64,000 bases of DNA from Pelomonas sp051857475. GTDB lineage: Bacteria; Pseudomonadota; Gammaproteobacteria; Burkholderiales; Burkholderiaceae_C. The stretch lies in the NCBI RefSeq assembly GCF_051857475.1, contig NZ_JBPZGZ010000003.1, positions 62,001 through 126,000 of the forward strand. Direction: 5' to 3'. The position numbers were made by a program, and so were the translations under genes. Positions 16,911 to 25,236 of the stretch are shown here, in pieces (positions within the stretch are counted from its first letter, which is position 1; every line of letters begins with the position of its first letter). The notes below the pieces were generated by a model. That model was not told where the DNA came from. It worked only from the letters and a program-made list of their open reading frames with translations, and ran no database searches.

Positions 16911-17312
16911 ATGCGCATTGCCGCCCGCGTCGGCCACGCCACCGGCACTCGCCACGAGGTCGAGGTGCAGACGGCGGGGCCCGCACGGCCGCTGGACGTG
17001 GCCGCCAGGCCCGACGGTGGCTCGACGGTCAACGGCGGCGAGTTCCTGATGCTGGCCCTGGCTACCTGCTACTGCAACGACCTCTACCGCGAGGCGCGCC
17101 GGCTCGGCCTGGTGCTGGATGCGGTCGAGGTGGTGGCCGAGGCGGAGTTCGACGGCGTGGGCCTGGCGGCGCGGGACGTGCGCTACCGGGCGCGCGTTGA
17201 ATCAAGCGCCGGTGCGGCGGCCATCGAACAGCTGTTGAACGAGACCGACGCGGTCGCCGAGGTGCACAACACGCTGCGCGCCGGCGCCGCCGTCAGGCGC
17301 GAGCCCTGGTGA
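16911..17312 (+). CDS. OsmC/Ohr-like protein
   Basis: A 133-residue protein with the OsmC core: GGSTVNGGEFLMLALATCYCNDLYREARRLG, where the cysteine in ATCYCND sits where OsmC proteins carry their peroxidatic cysteine at the start of the central helix. OsmC/Ohr proteins reduce organic hydroperoxides, though many members have unknown substrates. The second conserved Cys of Ohr is not obvious because the N-terminal Cys region differs. It follows the chemoreceptor by 12 bases and converges on the cytochrome gene with one base between stops. Confidence 0.75.
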   Translation: MRIAARVGHATGTRHEVEVQTAGPARPLDVAARPDGGSTVNGGEFLMLALATCYCNDLYREARRLGLVLDAVEVVAEAEFDGVGLAARDVRYRARVESSAGAAAIEQLLNETDAVAEVHNTLRAGAAVRREPW

Positions 17313-17313
17313 C

Positions 17314-18075
17314 TCAGCGTCCGGCACCCTTCAGCGCCGCCAGCGTGAACACATAGCTGTCGGCCGACTTGGGCTGGTGGCAGGCCAGGCAGCGTGGCTG
17401 CTGCAGGGCCAGGCGGGGCGTGCCGTCGGCGCTCCAGACGCCGTAGTTCCAGTTGCCATTGCGCAGCAGCGGCGGGATGGCCTCGCCCCAGCCGGCGCGG
17501 GTCTCCATGCCGACATAGTTCTTGACGGCGCCGGGCGTCCAGCGTCCGTCCGTGCCGACCTGTGGCGTGTAGTTCACCGTCAGCAGGACGGAGCCTTCGG
17601 GCAGGGGCTTGCCGGCGCGCGCGGCGTCCACGGCCAGCTTGTTGGCATAGCGCAGCGTCAGCGTCTTGTTGGTCTCGTCCTGGTCGCGCTGGTATTCAAC
17701 GAACGCCTGAGGGAAGTCCTTGGGCAGGGTCATGGCCGAGACGGTGGCCGCATGCGGCGCCATGGCCGTGGCGTCGGCCGGCGCGGGCGGCAGGCTGCTC
17801 CAGTAGGCGGACAGGGCCTTGATGTCGTCGGGTGACAGCTGCGCGGCCATGGCGGCCATCAGGTCGTTCTTGCGCGTGCCGGCCTTGAAGGCCTCCAGCT
17901 GGCGGGCCAGATAGGTGGCCTTCTGGCCGGCTAGGTTGGGGATGTCGGGCGCGATGCTGACGCCGGCCACGCCGTGGCAGGCCTGGCAGGTGGCGACCTT
18001 GGCCGGCGGGGCCTCGGCCAGCGCGGTTGAACCGGCCAGGGCGAGGGCGGGCAGCAGCAGGCGGATGCGGGGCAT
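17314..18075 (-). CDS. Two-heme cytochrome c: c553-like domain fused to cytochrome P460-like domain
   Basis: A 253-residue periplasmic protein with a signal peptide (MPRIRLLLPALALAGSTALA). The N-terminal domain (about 24-100) has heme site CQACHG and a later Met region MAAQLSPDDIKALSAYWSSL typical of cytochrome c553/c4. The C-terminal domain (about 115-253) resembles cytochrome P460-like proteins (LTLRYANKLAVDAARAGKPLP, VGMETRAGWG) and has a second heme site CLACHQ. The start at 18075 is fixed by GGAG six bases upstream and by the signal peptide. P460 proteins oxidise hydroxylamine or detoxify NO. Whether this domain carries the heme-lysine cross-link cannot be seen, so it may be only an electron carrier. 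Confidence 0.83.
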   Translation of the reverse strand: MPRIRLLLPALALAGSTALAEAPPAKVATCQACHGVAGVSIAPDIPNLAGQKATYLARQLEAFKAGTRKNDLMAAMAAQLSPDDIKALSAYWSSLPPAPADATAMAPHAATVSAMTLPKDFPQAFVEYQRDQDETNKTLTLRYANKLAVDAARAGKPLPEGSVLLTVNYTPQVGTDGRWTPGAVKNYVGMETRAGWGEAIPPLLRNGNWNYGVWSADGTPRLALQQPRCLACHQPKSADSYVFTLAALKGAGR

Positions 18076-18262
18076 GGCGGCTCCAGGCACTTCAGGGCCT
18101 GGCCATGCTGCGCGCAAGCCGGCGCGGCGGCCACCAGGAAAGTCCCAGGCCATGGGAGGGAATATTTTTGCAGCCACTGCATCCAAACGCGCCGCTGGCG
18201 GCTAGTGAAGGGGTGAGCTGCGGCCACACCGTGTTCCAACCTTCTCTTCATGGAGATACAGC

Positions 18263-18814
18263 ATGCACAAGATGTCCTCTTCCGCCCTGGTCCTCGCGAG
18301 CGTCCTCGGCCTGTCGGCCTGCGCCGGCATGTCGCCCCCGGCCCCCGTCTTCAGCCAAGCCGCCTTGCCCGATGCCGTCAAGGTGCCGGCGGGCCACCGC
18401 GTCGCCATGGAGACCGTGGGCGTGGGCGAGATCACCTATGAATGCCGCGCCAAGGCCAATACGCCCGGTGCCTTCGAATGGGCCTTCGTCGGCCCCAGGG
18501 CCGATCTGAACAGCCGCGCCGGCGCCAGGTTGGGCAGCTATTTCGGCCCGCCGGCCACCTGGGCGTCCAATGACGGCTCCAGGATCACCGGCACGCAGTT
18601 GGCCGTGGCTCCGGCGGCGCAGGGCAGCATCCCGCTGCAACTGGTCAAGGCCAACCCGGCCTCCGCACCGGGCGCCATGATGGACGTCACCCATGTGCAG
18701 CGCGTGGCTACGCAAGGCGGCGTGGCGCCGGCGCTGCCGTGCGATGCCGGCAGTGCGGGGCGCAAGGAGATCGTCAAGTACCAGGCCGACTACATCTTCT
18801 GGAAAGCCGCCTGA
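18263..18814 (+). CDS. DUF3455 lipoprotein
   Basis: A 183-residue secreted protein with an N-terminal lipoprotein signal; the lipobox LSAC places the lipid-anchored cysteine at residue 20. The body matches the DUF3455 pattern, with VPAGHRVAMETVGVGEITYEC near the start, FVGPRADL, GSYFGPPATWASNDGSRI, and YQADYIFWKA at the end. The function of the family is not known. A GGAG ribosome binding site lies 8 bases before the ATG. It is followed six bases after its stop by the first copy of the structured intergenic repeat. Confidence 0.8.
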   Translation: MHKMSSSALVLASVLGLSACAGMSPPAPVFSQAALPDAVKVPAGHRVAMETVGVGEITYECRAKANTPGAFEWAFVGPRADLNSRAGARLGSYFGPPATWASNDGSRITGTQLAVAPAAQGSIPLQLVKANPASAPGAMMDVTHVQRVATQGGVAPALPCDAGSAGRKEIVKYQADYIFWKAA

Positions 18815-18819
18815 CCTGA

Positions 18820-18943
18820 GGCCCCTCGTCCAAGGAGTACCTTGACCGGCCCCCCGAGGGGACGGCGATGCTTGCCGGTTCGACCGGCAAGCACATCGCC
18901 GTACGCGGGCCGGCTAGGGAGCGGCCCGGCGCTCGGCCCGCAA
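18820..18943 (+). repeat. Structured intergenic repeat, copy A
   Basis: A GC-rich element that begins GCCCCTCG six bases after the DUF3455 stop and ends CGGCCCGCAA just before the sigma-factor gene. An outer stem pairs CCCCTCG with CGAGGGG; then a long hairpin pairs GGCGATG...CTTGCCGG with CCGGCAAG...CATCGCC around a TTCGA-like loop; then GCGGGCCG pairs with CGGCCCGC. Four more copies are at 32904, 34188, 57644 and 58357. Confidence 0.85.
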
Positions 18944-18956
18944 ACACATCTGCGGC

Positions 18957-19559
18957 TTGTCTCCGGCGCAGGCTAGAGTCCACGCGGACTTGATCCCACC
19001 TCTGCCGCACTTGGACACCCCGCCTTTCGACTATGAAGCTGCGCTGCTCGCCTGCGCGCGGGGCGAGCGCTTTGCGCTGCGGGCCCTGTACGAGCGCGAG
19101 GCGCGCTGGCTGCTGGGCGTGGCGCAGCGCATCGTGCGCGATCGCGAGCGGGCCGAGGACGTGCTGCACGACGCCTTCATGCAGGTCTGGGACCACGCTT
19201 GCACCTTCGAGCCTGCGCTGGGTTCGGCGCGCGGCTGGATCTACACCGTGGTTCGCCACGCGGCGCTGAAGGCCGTGCGCGAGCCTGGCCGCCTGCAGCT
19301 GATGGACGTGACCGAGCTGACTGCCTTGTCCGACGCCCAGCAGCGTGACGATGGCGCCGATGAGGGGCGCGGCCTCGACGCCGACAGCCTGGAGCGCTGC
19401 CTGCAGCGCCTGGACGCGCCGCGCCGCGCCTGCGTCGTGCACGCCTTTGTCGACGGCTACACGCATGAGCAGATCGCGGTGCGGCTGAACACGCCGCTGG
19501 GCACCGTCAAGTCGTGGATCAAGCGCGGCCTGGCGAGCCTGAAGGAGTGCCTGTCGTGA
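18957..19559 (+). CDS. ECF-type RNA polymerase sigma factor
   Basis: A sigma-70 family regulator of up to 200 residues. Region 2 is visible as LRALYEREARWLLGVAQRIVRDRERAEDVLHDAFMQVWDHA and region 4 as HEQIAVRLNTPLGTVKSWIKRGLASLKECLS. The frame contains no ATG or GTG before region 2. TTG at 18957 is given here, with TTG at 18990 or 19011 as alternatives; an in-frame stop lies in the repeat just upstream. It is translationally coupled to an anti-sigma factor, as in SigK/RskA-type pairs. Sigma K-like factors of this group are often released under redox or oxidative stress. The target promoter is not visible. Confidence 0.88.
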   Translation: MSPAQARVHADLIPPLPHLDTPPFDYEAALLACARGERFALRALYEREARWLLGVAQRIVRDRERAEDVLHDAFMQVWDHACTFEPALGSARGWIYTVVRHAALKAVREPGRLQLMDVTELTALSDAQQRDDGADEGRGLDADSLERCLQRLDAPRRACVVHAFVDGYTHEQIAVRLNTPLGTVKSWIKRGLASLKECLS

Positions 19560-20272
19560 TCGATCTGCGCGATCCTGCCGAACGCGATGCCGCCGCGGGC
19601 GAGTACGTGCTCGGCACGTTGGGTGCGGAGGATCATGCCGCCGTGGCCGCCGCGCTCCCGCACGACGCCGCGCTGCGCGCCGACGTCTATGCCTGGCAGG
19701 ACCGGATGCTGCCCCTCAGCGCCCAGGTGGCAGCGGCCGAGCCGACGACCGCGGTGTGGAGGCGGCTGTCGCTTGCGCTGGACGGCCGCCAGCCGCCGCG
19801 CAAGGCGGCCGAGGCGCGCACGCCCTGGTGGCAGGGCCTGCGCTTCTGGCAAGGCCTCAGCGCGGTCGGCGTGGCCGCGTCGCTGCTGCTGGCCCTGCGC
19901 CTGATCGCACCGCTGCCGGCGGCCGACGGCGCACGCTTCGTTGCCGTGCTGGAAAGCCCCGATGAGCGCCATGCCGCCGGCTGGGTGGTGGAAGTGCAGG
20001 CCGGCGGCACGCTGCGCCTGGTGCCGGTGGGCGAGACGCCGCCGGTGCCGCCGGGCCGCGCCTTGCAGTTCTGGACCAAGCCGCAGGGCGCGCCAGGGCC
20101 GACGTCGCTGGGCCTGGTGCGCGTCGGCCAGACCGTGCAGATGCCCGTCACCCGCCTGCCCGCCGTGGGCGCCCAGCAACTGTTCGAGATCACCCTGGAG
20201 CCCGAGGCCGGCTCGCCCATCGGCAAGCCCACCGGCCCCATCCTGTTCGTCGGCCGCACCGTCGCGCTGTAG
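19556..20272 (+). CDS. Anti-sigma factor (RskA-like)
   Basis: A 238-residue single-pass membrane protein. The cytosolic N-terminal part DPAERDAAAGEYVLGTLGAEDHAAVAAAL is the usual sigma-binding helix pattern. One membrane segment (GLSAVGVAASLLLALRLI) follows, then a periplasmic RskA-type C-terminal domain (WVVEVQAGGTLRLVPVGE ... LFEITLEPEAGSPIGKPTGPILFVG). The start is GTG at 19556, overlapping the sigma stop as GTGA, with AAGGAG eight bases upstream. An earlier ATG in the same frame lies within the sigma gene and is unlikely. It should hold the upstream sigma factor inactive at the membrane until a signal arrives. Confidence 0.87.
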   Translation: MIDLRDPAERDAAAGEYVLGTLGAEDHAAVAAALPHDAALRADVYAWQDRMLPLSAQVAAAEPTTAVWRRLSLALDGRQPPRKAAEARTPWWQGLRFWQGLSAVGVAASLLLALRLIAPLPAADGARFVAVLESPDERHAAGWVVEVQAGGTLRLVPVGETPPVPPGRALQFWTKPQGAPGPTSLGLVRVGQTVQMPVTRLPAVGAQQLFEITLEPEAGSPIGKPTGPILFVGRTVAL

Positions 20273-20278
20273 AGCTTT

Positions 20279-21469
20279 CTAGGGCCGGAAAGAGCGGTAG
20301 ACGCCGCGCCTTTCGGGCCGGCTCAGCACCAGCTGCCAGAGCTGGCCCTGGCGCGAGCGGAAGAAGCCGGCGCAGCTCAGAAGGTAGTAGCGGAACATGC
20401 GCCTGAAGCCCTCGTCATACCGTGGCGCCAGGCGTGGCCAGGCGGCCTCGAAGCGCTCGGCCCAACACATCAGCGTGCGGTCGTAGTCGGGACCGAAGTT
20501 GTGCCAGTCCTCGATGATGAAGCGGCCCTCCAGCGCGTTGCCCAGCTCGGCGGGCGAGGGCAGTTTGCCGTTGGGGAAGATGTAGCGCTCGATCCAGGGA
20601 TCGGTGTGCGGCGCGCGGCGGTCCACGCCGATGCTGTGCAGCAGGAAGAGGCCGTCGGGTGCGAGCAGGCGACGGACGGTGTCGAAGTAGGTGGCGTAGT
20701 TCTTCAGGCCCACATGCTCGAACATGCCGACCGAGACGATCTTGTCGAAGCGGCCCTGCAGGGCGCGGTAGTCCTGCAGCAGCAGGGTGACCGGCAGGCC
20801 GGTGCAGCGGGCTTCTGCAAGGGCCAGCTGCTCCCTGCTGACGGTGATGCCGGTGACGCGCACGCCATGGTGCTCGGCGGCATATTGCGCCAGGCCGCCC
20901 CAGCCACAGCCGATGTCCAGCAGGGTCTCGCCGGGCTGCAGCTCCAGCTTGCGGCAGATCATGGCCAGCTTGTGTTCCTGCGCCTGCTCGAGGGTGTCGG
21001 CCTGGGCCCAGTAGGCGCAGGAATAGATCATGCGCGAGTCCAGCATGGCCTCGAAGACGTCATTGCCGGCGTCGTAGTGGTGCTCGCCGACCTGGTGGGC
21101 GCGCTCCACGCTCTGTCGGTTGAAGAGGCGCTGGCGCAGGCTCTCCAGGACGAGCTGCAGCCTGGCCAGGCCGGGGGCGGTGCGGTCGAGTTCGGCGCGC
21201 AGCAGGCGTTCGAACATCATGTCCAGGCGCTCGCAGTCCCAGTCGCCGTCGACATAGGACTCGCCGGCGCCGAGCGACCATTGCGTCAGCAGGCGGCGAT
21301 ACAGGCGTTGGTTGTTGACGCGCAGGTCCCAGGGGCGATGGCCGTTGAAGTGCACGTCGGCGCGTGCCAGCAGGTCGCGCAGCACGGGCGGCGCTTCGAG
21401 GGAGAGGGCGGGCACGGACAACATGCGCGACAACAGGTCTCGATGGACTTGTCGCAAGTCTGCCGCCAC
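20279..21469 (-). CDS. cfa: Cyclopropane-fatty-acyl-phospholipid synthase
   Basis: A 396-residue SAM-dependent enzyme that adds a methylene bridge to unsaturated acyl chains of membrane phospholipids. Diagnostic blocks are YVDGDWDCERLDMMFERLL, HYDAGNDVFEAMLD, YSCAYW, the SAM loop LLDIGCGWGGLAQYAAEHHG, GMFEHVG and ERYIFPNGKLPS. Length fits the family (E. coli Cfa has 382). The start is GTG at 21469; ATG at 21424 is an alternative and neither is backed by a strong ribosome binding site. It converges on the anti-sigma gene with 6 bases between stops. Cfa genes are often stress regulated, so control by the neighbouring ECF system is possible but not shown. Confidence 0.92.
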   Translation of the reverse strand: MAADLRQVHRDLLSRMLSVPALSLEAPPVLRDLLARADVHFNGHRPWDLRVNNQRLYRRLLTQWSLGAGESYVDGDWDCERLDMMFERLLRAELDRTAPGLARLQLVLESLRQRLFNRQSVERAHQVGEHHYDAGNDVFEAMLDSRMIYSCAYWAQADTLEQAQEHKLAMICRKLELQPGETLLDIGCGWGGLAQYAAEHHGVRVTGITVSREQLALAEARCTGLPVTLLLQDYRALQGRFDKIVSVGMFEHVGLKNYATYFDTVRRLLAPDGLFLLHSIGVDRRAPHTDPWIERYIFPNGKLPSPAELGNALEGRFIIEDWHNFGPDYDRTLMCWAERFEAAWPRLAPRYDEGFRRMFRYYLLSCAGFFRSRQGQLWQLVLSRPERRGVYRSFRP

Positions 21470-21526
21470 GGCCGCCGCCCTGTCTTTTCAAAGTGTCAAT
21501 GCCCTCGATAGCGAGGGTGAATCTCC

Positions 21527-22477
21527 CTAGCTTGCAGGCAGGCCCCAGCCGAACGGGTCATCTGGCGCGATCAGCAGCGTCGCCTCCGCGCTGATGAAGG
21601 CCTGGCCGCGGATGGTGGGCACGATGCTGGCCGCATCCATTTCGTACCAGGCCTCGAAGACGCTGCCGATGACACTGGCCTGGCGCCAGACCTCGCCGGC
21701 CGCCAGCTTGCCCGAGGCGGCCAGGCAGGCCAGCTTGGCACTGGTGCCGGTGCCGCAGGGCGAGCGGTCGTACTGGCGGCCCGGGCAGAGCACGAAGCTG
21801 CGCGAGTCGGCCAGGGCGGGGTCGACATCGGCGAACAGCTCGATGTGGTCGATGACAGCGCCGTCGCTGCCGCGGTGGCCCTGGGCGTGCAGGGCCTCGC
21901 CCACCATGGCCGCATAGTCGGTCAGGGCGTTCACGTGCGCGGGCGCCACGGCCTGGCCATGGTCGGCGCAGAGAAAGAACCAGTTGCCGCCCCAGGCGAT
22001 GTCGCCCGTGACGGTCTGGCCTCCCGTTGGTGTCTGCAGCGTCACGCTGACGCCCGCAGCCAGGCGATAGGCCGGCACATTGCGCACGCTGACCCGGCCG
22101 TCCTGGTGCAGGGTCGCGCGCACGTTGCCGACCGGCGTCTCGATGACGTGTTCCCCGGCTTCGATGCGCCCCAGGTGCCGCAGCGTCGCGATGAGGCCGA
22201 TGGTGCCGTGGCCGCACATGCCGAGGTAGCCGGCGTTGTTGAAGAAGATGACGCCGGCCGTGTGGGCGGGATCCTGCGGCGTGCAGAGCAGGGCGCCGAC
22301 CAGCACCTCGCTGCCGCGCGGCTCCAGCAGCGTGGCGCGGCGATACGCGTCGTGTTCCCGGGCGAGGCGCTCTCGCCTCTCGGCCATGGGGCCACCGCCC
22401 AGATCGGGAAAGCCGTCGATGACGACGCGGGTCGGCTCGCCGCCGGTGTGGGAGTCGATGATCTGGATGCGTTTCAT
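21527..22477 (-). CDS. Proline racemase family, 4-hydroxyproline 2-epimerase type
   Basis: A 316-residue cofactor-independent isomerase. Both catalytic cysteines are present: MCGHGTIG near residue 88 and SPCGTGTSAK near residue 236, as in epimerases; dehydratases of this family have Thr at one position. IDSHTGGEPTRVVIDG at the start and GGNWFFL in the middle are also typical. It would convert trans-4-hydroxy-L-proline to cis-4-hydroxy-D-proline for degradation, but no other hydroxyproline genes are in the window. Its ATG overlaps the stop of an upstream chemoreceptor gene as ATGA, so the two are expressed together. Confidence 0.87.
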   Translation of the reverse strand: MKRIQIIDSHTGGEPTRVVIDGFPDLGGGPMAERRERLAREHDAYRRATLLEPRGSEVLVGALLCTPQDPAHTAGVIFFNNAGYLGMCGHGTIGLIATLRHLGRIEAGEHVIETPVGNVRATLHQDGRVSVRNVPAYRLAAGVSVTLQTPTGGQTVTGDIAWGGNWFFLCADHGQAVAPAHVNALTDYAAMVGEALHAQGHRGSDGAVIDHIELFADVDPALADSRSFVLCPGRQYDRSPCGTGTSAKLACLAASGKLAAGEVWRQASVIGSVFEAWYEMDAASIVPTIRGQAFISAEATLLIAPDDPFGWGLPAS

Positions 22478-24030
22478 GTCGTCGCGGCGTCCAGCTTGAA
22501 GGCCGCCACCGTCTCGGCCAGCTGGCGGGCCTGGTGCTGCAGGCTCTCGGCTGCCGCAGCACTCTCCTCCACCAGGGCGGCGTTCTGCTGGGTGACCTGG
22601 TCGAGCTGGTTGACGGCCTCGCCGATCTGGCCGATGCCCTTGCTCTGTTCGCCGCTGGCCGCGCTGATCTCGCTGATGAGGTCGGCCACGCGCCGGACCT
22701 GGGTCACGACGTCGTCGACCGTGCGGCCGGCCTCGCCGACCAGCTTGTTGCCGGCGTCGACGCGCTCGACGCTGGCGCCGATCAGCGACTTGATCTCGCG
22801 CGCCGCCTCGGCGCTGCGTGTCGCCAGCGTGCGCACCTCGCCTGCCACGACGGCGAAACCGCGGCCCTGCTCACCGGCACGGGCTGCCTCCACGGCGGCG
22901 TTCAGGGCCAGGATATTGGTCTGGAAGGCAATGGCGTCGATGGTGCCGATGATGTCGGCGATCTTGCGCGAGCTGGTCGTGATCTGGTCCATGGTGCTGA
23001 CGACCTGCCCCATGACCTGGCCACCGGCCTCCGCCACGCGCGCCGCGCTGTCGGCCATCTGCGCGGCCTGGCGGGCCGTGTCGGTGTTGTGCTTCACGGT
23101 CGCGCTCAACTCCTCCATGGAGGCGGCCGTCTCCTCCAGGCTGCTGGCCTGCTCCTCGGTGCGCTGGCTGAGGCTGGCATTGCCCTCGGCGATCTGGCCG
23201 CTGGCCGTGGCCACGCTGTCGGCATTGCCGCGCACCGTGCCGACGACGGTCACGAGCGCGTCGTTCATCTTCTGCAGCGCGCACAGCAGCTGGCCGGGCT
23301 CGTCCTTGCGGCTGGTGTCCAGGCGCAGGCGCAGGTCGCCGGAGGCGACGGTCTGCGCGGCGGTCACGGCCTGGTCGATGGGGTTGACGACGGAGCGCGT
23401 GATCAGCAGCGCCAGGGCCGCGCCCACAGCCACGGCCAACGCAGCCGCCACCAGTACGGCGACCGCGGCGAAGTCGACCTTGTCATCGGTGGCCTTGGCC
23501 GACTCGTGCATCAAGGCCTTCTGGAATTCCACCAGCGCCTCCAGGGCCGCGAAATACTTGCCCTGGTGGGTGCGGGTGTCCGTCAGCAGCAGCTCGCGTG
23601 CGGCGTCGGTCTCGTTCTTCATGCCAAGATCGATGACGCGCTGGATGGAGGCGTCGTAGGGCGCATGCGCCTGCGCGGCGGCGGCCAGCAGGGCGCGGCC
23701 CTGGCTGTCCTGGATGCCTTCCAGCTTCTTCTCCAGCGCGACGATCTGCGTGCGCGCGGCCGTCACGTCGGCCAGCTCCTTCTTCTTGCCGGCCTCGTCG
23801 GCCAGCATGACGAGGTCGCGCACCGATTGCGCGATCTCGTTGACATGGTCCTTGATGGCCTCGAGCTGCTGGACCTTGACCATGCGGTCCTCCACCATCA
23901 GCTCCAGCGCCGCGTTGATCTGGTGCAGCTGGGTCCGGGCATAGCCGGCCAGCAACACGCTGAACATGATGGACAGTGCGAAGGCGAGCCCGAGGCGGCG
24001 ACCGATACGCAGGTCATTCAGAAATCGCAT
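22474..24030 (-). CDS. Methyl-accepting chemotaxis protein
   Basis: A 518-residue chemoreceptor. TM1 lies at about residues 12-32, a four-helix-bundle ligand domain at about 33-190 (LELMVEDRMVKVQQLEAIKDHVNEIAQSVRDLV), TM2 at AVAVLVAAALAVAVGAALALLI, then HAMP and the signalling domain with tip IAFQTNILALNAAVEAARAGEQGRGFAVVAGEVR. The start at 24030 is chosen for GGAG eight bases upstream; the open frame continues far upstream without a signal. Its stop overlaps the start of the hydroxyproline-epimerase-type gene. It is a paralogue of the receptor at 15351 but with a different ligand domain. Confidence 0.92.
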   Translation of the reverse strand: MRFLNDLRIGRRLGLAFALSIMFSVLLAGYARTQLHQINAALELMVEDRMVKVQQLEAIKDHVNEIAQSVRDLVMLADEAGKKKELADVTAARTQIVALEKKLEGIQDSQGRALLAAAAQAHAPYDASIQRVIDLGMKNETDAARELLLTDTRTHQGKYFAALEALVEFQKALMHESAKATDDKVDFAAVAVLVAAALAVAVGAALALLITRSVVNPIDQAVTAAQTVASGDLRLRLDTSRKDEPGQLLCALQKMNDALVTVVGTVRGNADSVATASGQIAEGNASLSQRTEEQASSLEETAASMEELSATVKHNTDTARQAAQMADSAARVAEAGGQVMGQVVSTMDQITTSSRKIADIIGTIDAIAFQTNILALNAAVEAARAGEQGRGFAVVAGEVRTLATRSAEAAREIKSLIGASVERVDAGNKLVGEAGRTVDDVVTQVRRVADLISEISAASGEQSKGIGQIGEAVNQLDQVTQQNAALVEESAAAAESLQHQARQLAETVAAFKLDAATT

Positions 24031-24133
24031 GCTGTTGCTCCCGGAGGCGGACGAGTCGGCTCGAAAGGGCGGTCTTGTGTCATCCTGTGGCCTCGCATCG
24101 CGACGCCGCGGTGCAGCGTAAGGCGGAACGGTC

Positions 24134-24709
24134 ATGGCTGTCACTGGCAATCTGGGTGAAAAAGTTCTCGCGTTGGTGGCGGAACCGCCGCTGGCGGACT
24201 GCGCGCCGGCCGCGCGGCCGCGGGATGCGGCAACGCGTGCCATTGAGGGTGCTGCCACCAAGGCGGGCCTGGCCGCGGGCACGCTGGCCCTGCCGCCCGG
24301 TCCGCTGGGCTGGGCCACGATTGCGCCGGAGATGCTGGCCGTCTGGCATATCCAGCGCCAGCTGGTGGCCGACATCGCCGCCATCTACGGGCGCAGTGCC
24401 GAGCTCGGCCCCGCGCAGATGCTGTGGTGCCTGTTCCGCCACACGGCGGCTCAGGCGCTGCGCGATCTGGGCGTGCGGGTCGGCGAGCGCGTGGTCGTGC
24501 GCCCGGCGGCGCAACTGCTGCTGCAACGCGTGGCCGAGGCGGTCGGCGTGCACCTGGGCAAGAAGGCCGCCAGCCGGGCGCTGTCGCGCTGGGTACCGCT
24601 GGTGGGGGCGGCCGGTGTCGGCGCCTATGCCTATTGGGATACGCGCCAGGTCGGGCGCGCGGCGCTGCAGCTGTTCGAGAGCGAGCAGGTGATCGACAAC
24701 CCTGTGTAA
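24134..24709 (+). CDS. EcsC-family-like protein
   Basis: A 191-residue protein with the pattern of EcsC-like proteins: a small-residue-rich hydrophobic hairpin (GAATKAGLAAGTLALPPGPLGWATIAPEML), then WHIQRQLVADIAAIYG, and near the end ALSRWVPLVGAAGVGAYAYWDTRQVGRAALQLF. The family is poorly understood; EcsC sits beside an ABC transporter in Bacillus. It is divergent from the chemoreceptor gene and is followed 32 bases later by the exonuclease gene. Membrane association is likely from the hydrophobic stretches. Assignment is by pattern and moderately sure. Confidence 0.6.
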   Translation: MAVTGNLGEKVLALVAEPPLADCAPAARPRDAATRAIEGAATKAGLAAGTLALPPGPLGWATIAPEMLAVWHIQRQLVADIAAIYGRSAELGPAQMLWCLFRHTAAQALRDLGVRVGERVVVRPAAQLLLQRVAEAVGVHLGKKAASRALSRWVPLVGAAGVGAYAYWDTRQVGRAALQLFESEQVIDNPV

Positions 24710-24741
24710 CTTCCGCATCCGGCCGATTCATACTCGGCAGC

Positions 24742-25236
24742 ATGCAGCTGCCGGCCATTCTCGACATCGAAGCCTCGGGCTTTGGCCGTGGCAGCTATCC
24801 CATCGAGATCGGCTTCTGCAGTGGCGAGGGCGCGTTGTTCTGCGGCCTCATCGTGCCCGAGCCCGAGTGGCAGCACTGGGACGCCAGCGCCGAGGCCTTG
24901 CACGGCATCAGCCGGGAGCTGTTGCTGCGCCATGGCAAGTCGGTGCGCTGGATGGCCGAGCAGCTCAACACCCGCCTGGCCGGCCAGACCGTCTACTGCG
25001 ATGGCTGGGGCCAGGACTATTCCTGGCTGTCCCGCCTCTATGACGCCGCCGGCCTGGCGCTGCGCTTCAAGCTGGACGATCTGCGCGGCCTGCTCAACGA
25101 GGCCGAGGCCCTGCGCTGGCGCGGCGTTGTCGACGTCGTGCGCCAGCGCCAGCGCCTGACCCGCCACCGTGCCAGCAGCGACGCGCGGGTGCTGCAGATG
25201 GCCCTGGGCGAGATCAAGAACGGCGTCGCCGCCTAG
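24742..25236 (+). CDS. DnaQ-like 3'-5' exonuclease (DEDDh)
   Basis: A 164-residue RNase-H-fold nuclease. Exo I is DIEASG at residues 7-12, exo II lies around YCDGWGQDYSWL, and exo III is HRASSDA near residue 147, giving the DEDDh set. Similar stand-alone proteins trim 3' ends of DNA or RNA; the substrate cannot be told here. Its stop codon TAG overlaps the stop of the convergent diguanylate cyclase gene on the palindrome CTAG. Confidence 0.8.
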   Translation: MQLPAILDIEASGFGRGSYPIEIGFCSGEGALFCGLIVPEPEWQHWDASAEALHGISRELLLRHGKSVRWMAEQLNTRLAGQTVYCDGWGQDYSWLSRLYDAAGLALRFKLDDLRGLLNEAEALRWRGVVDVVRQRQRLTRHRASSDARVLQMALGEIKNGVAA

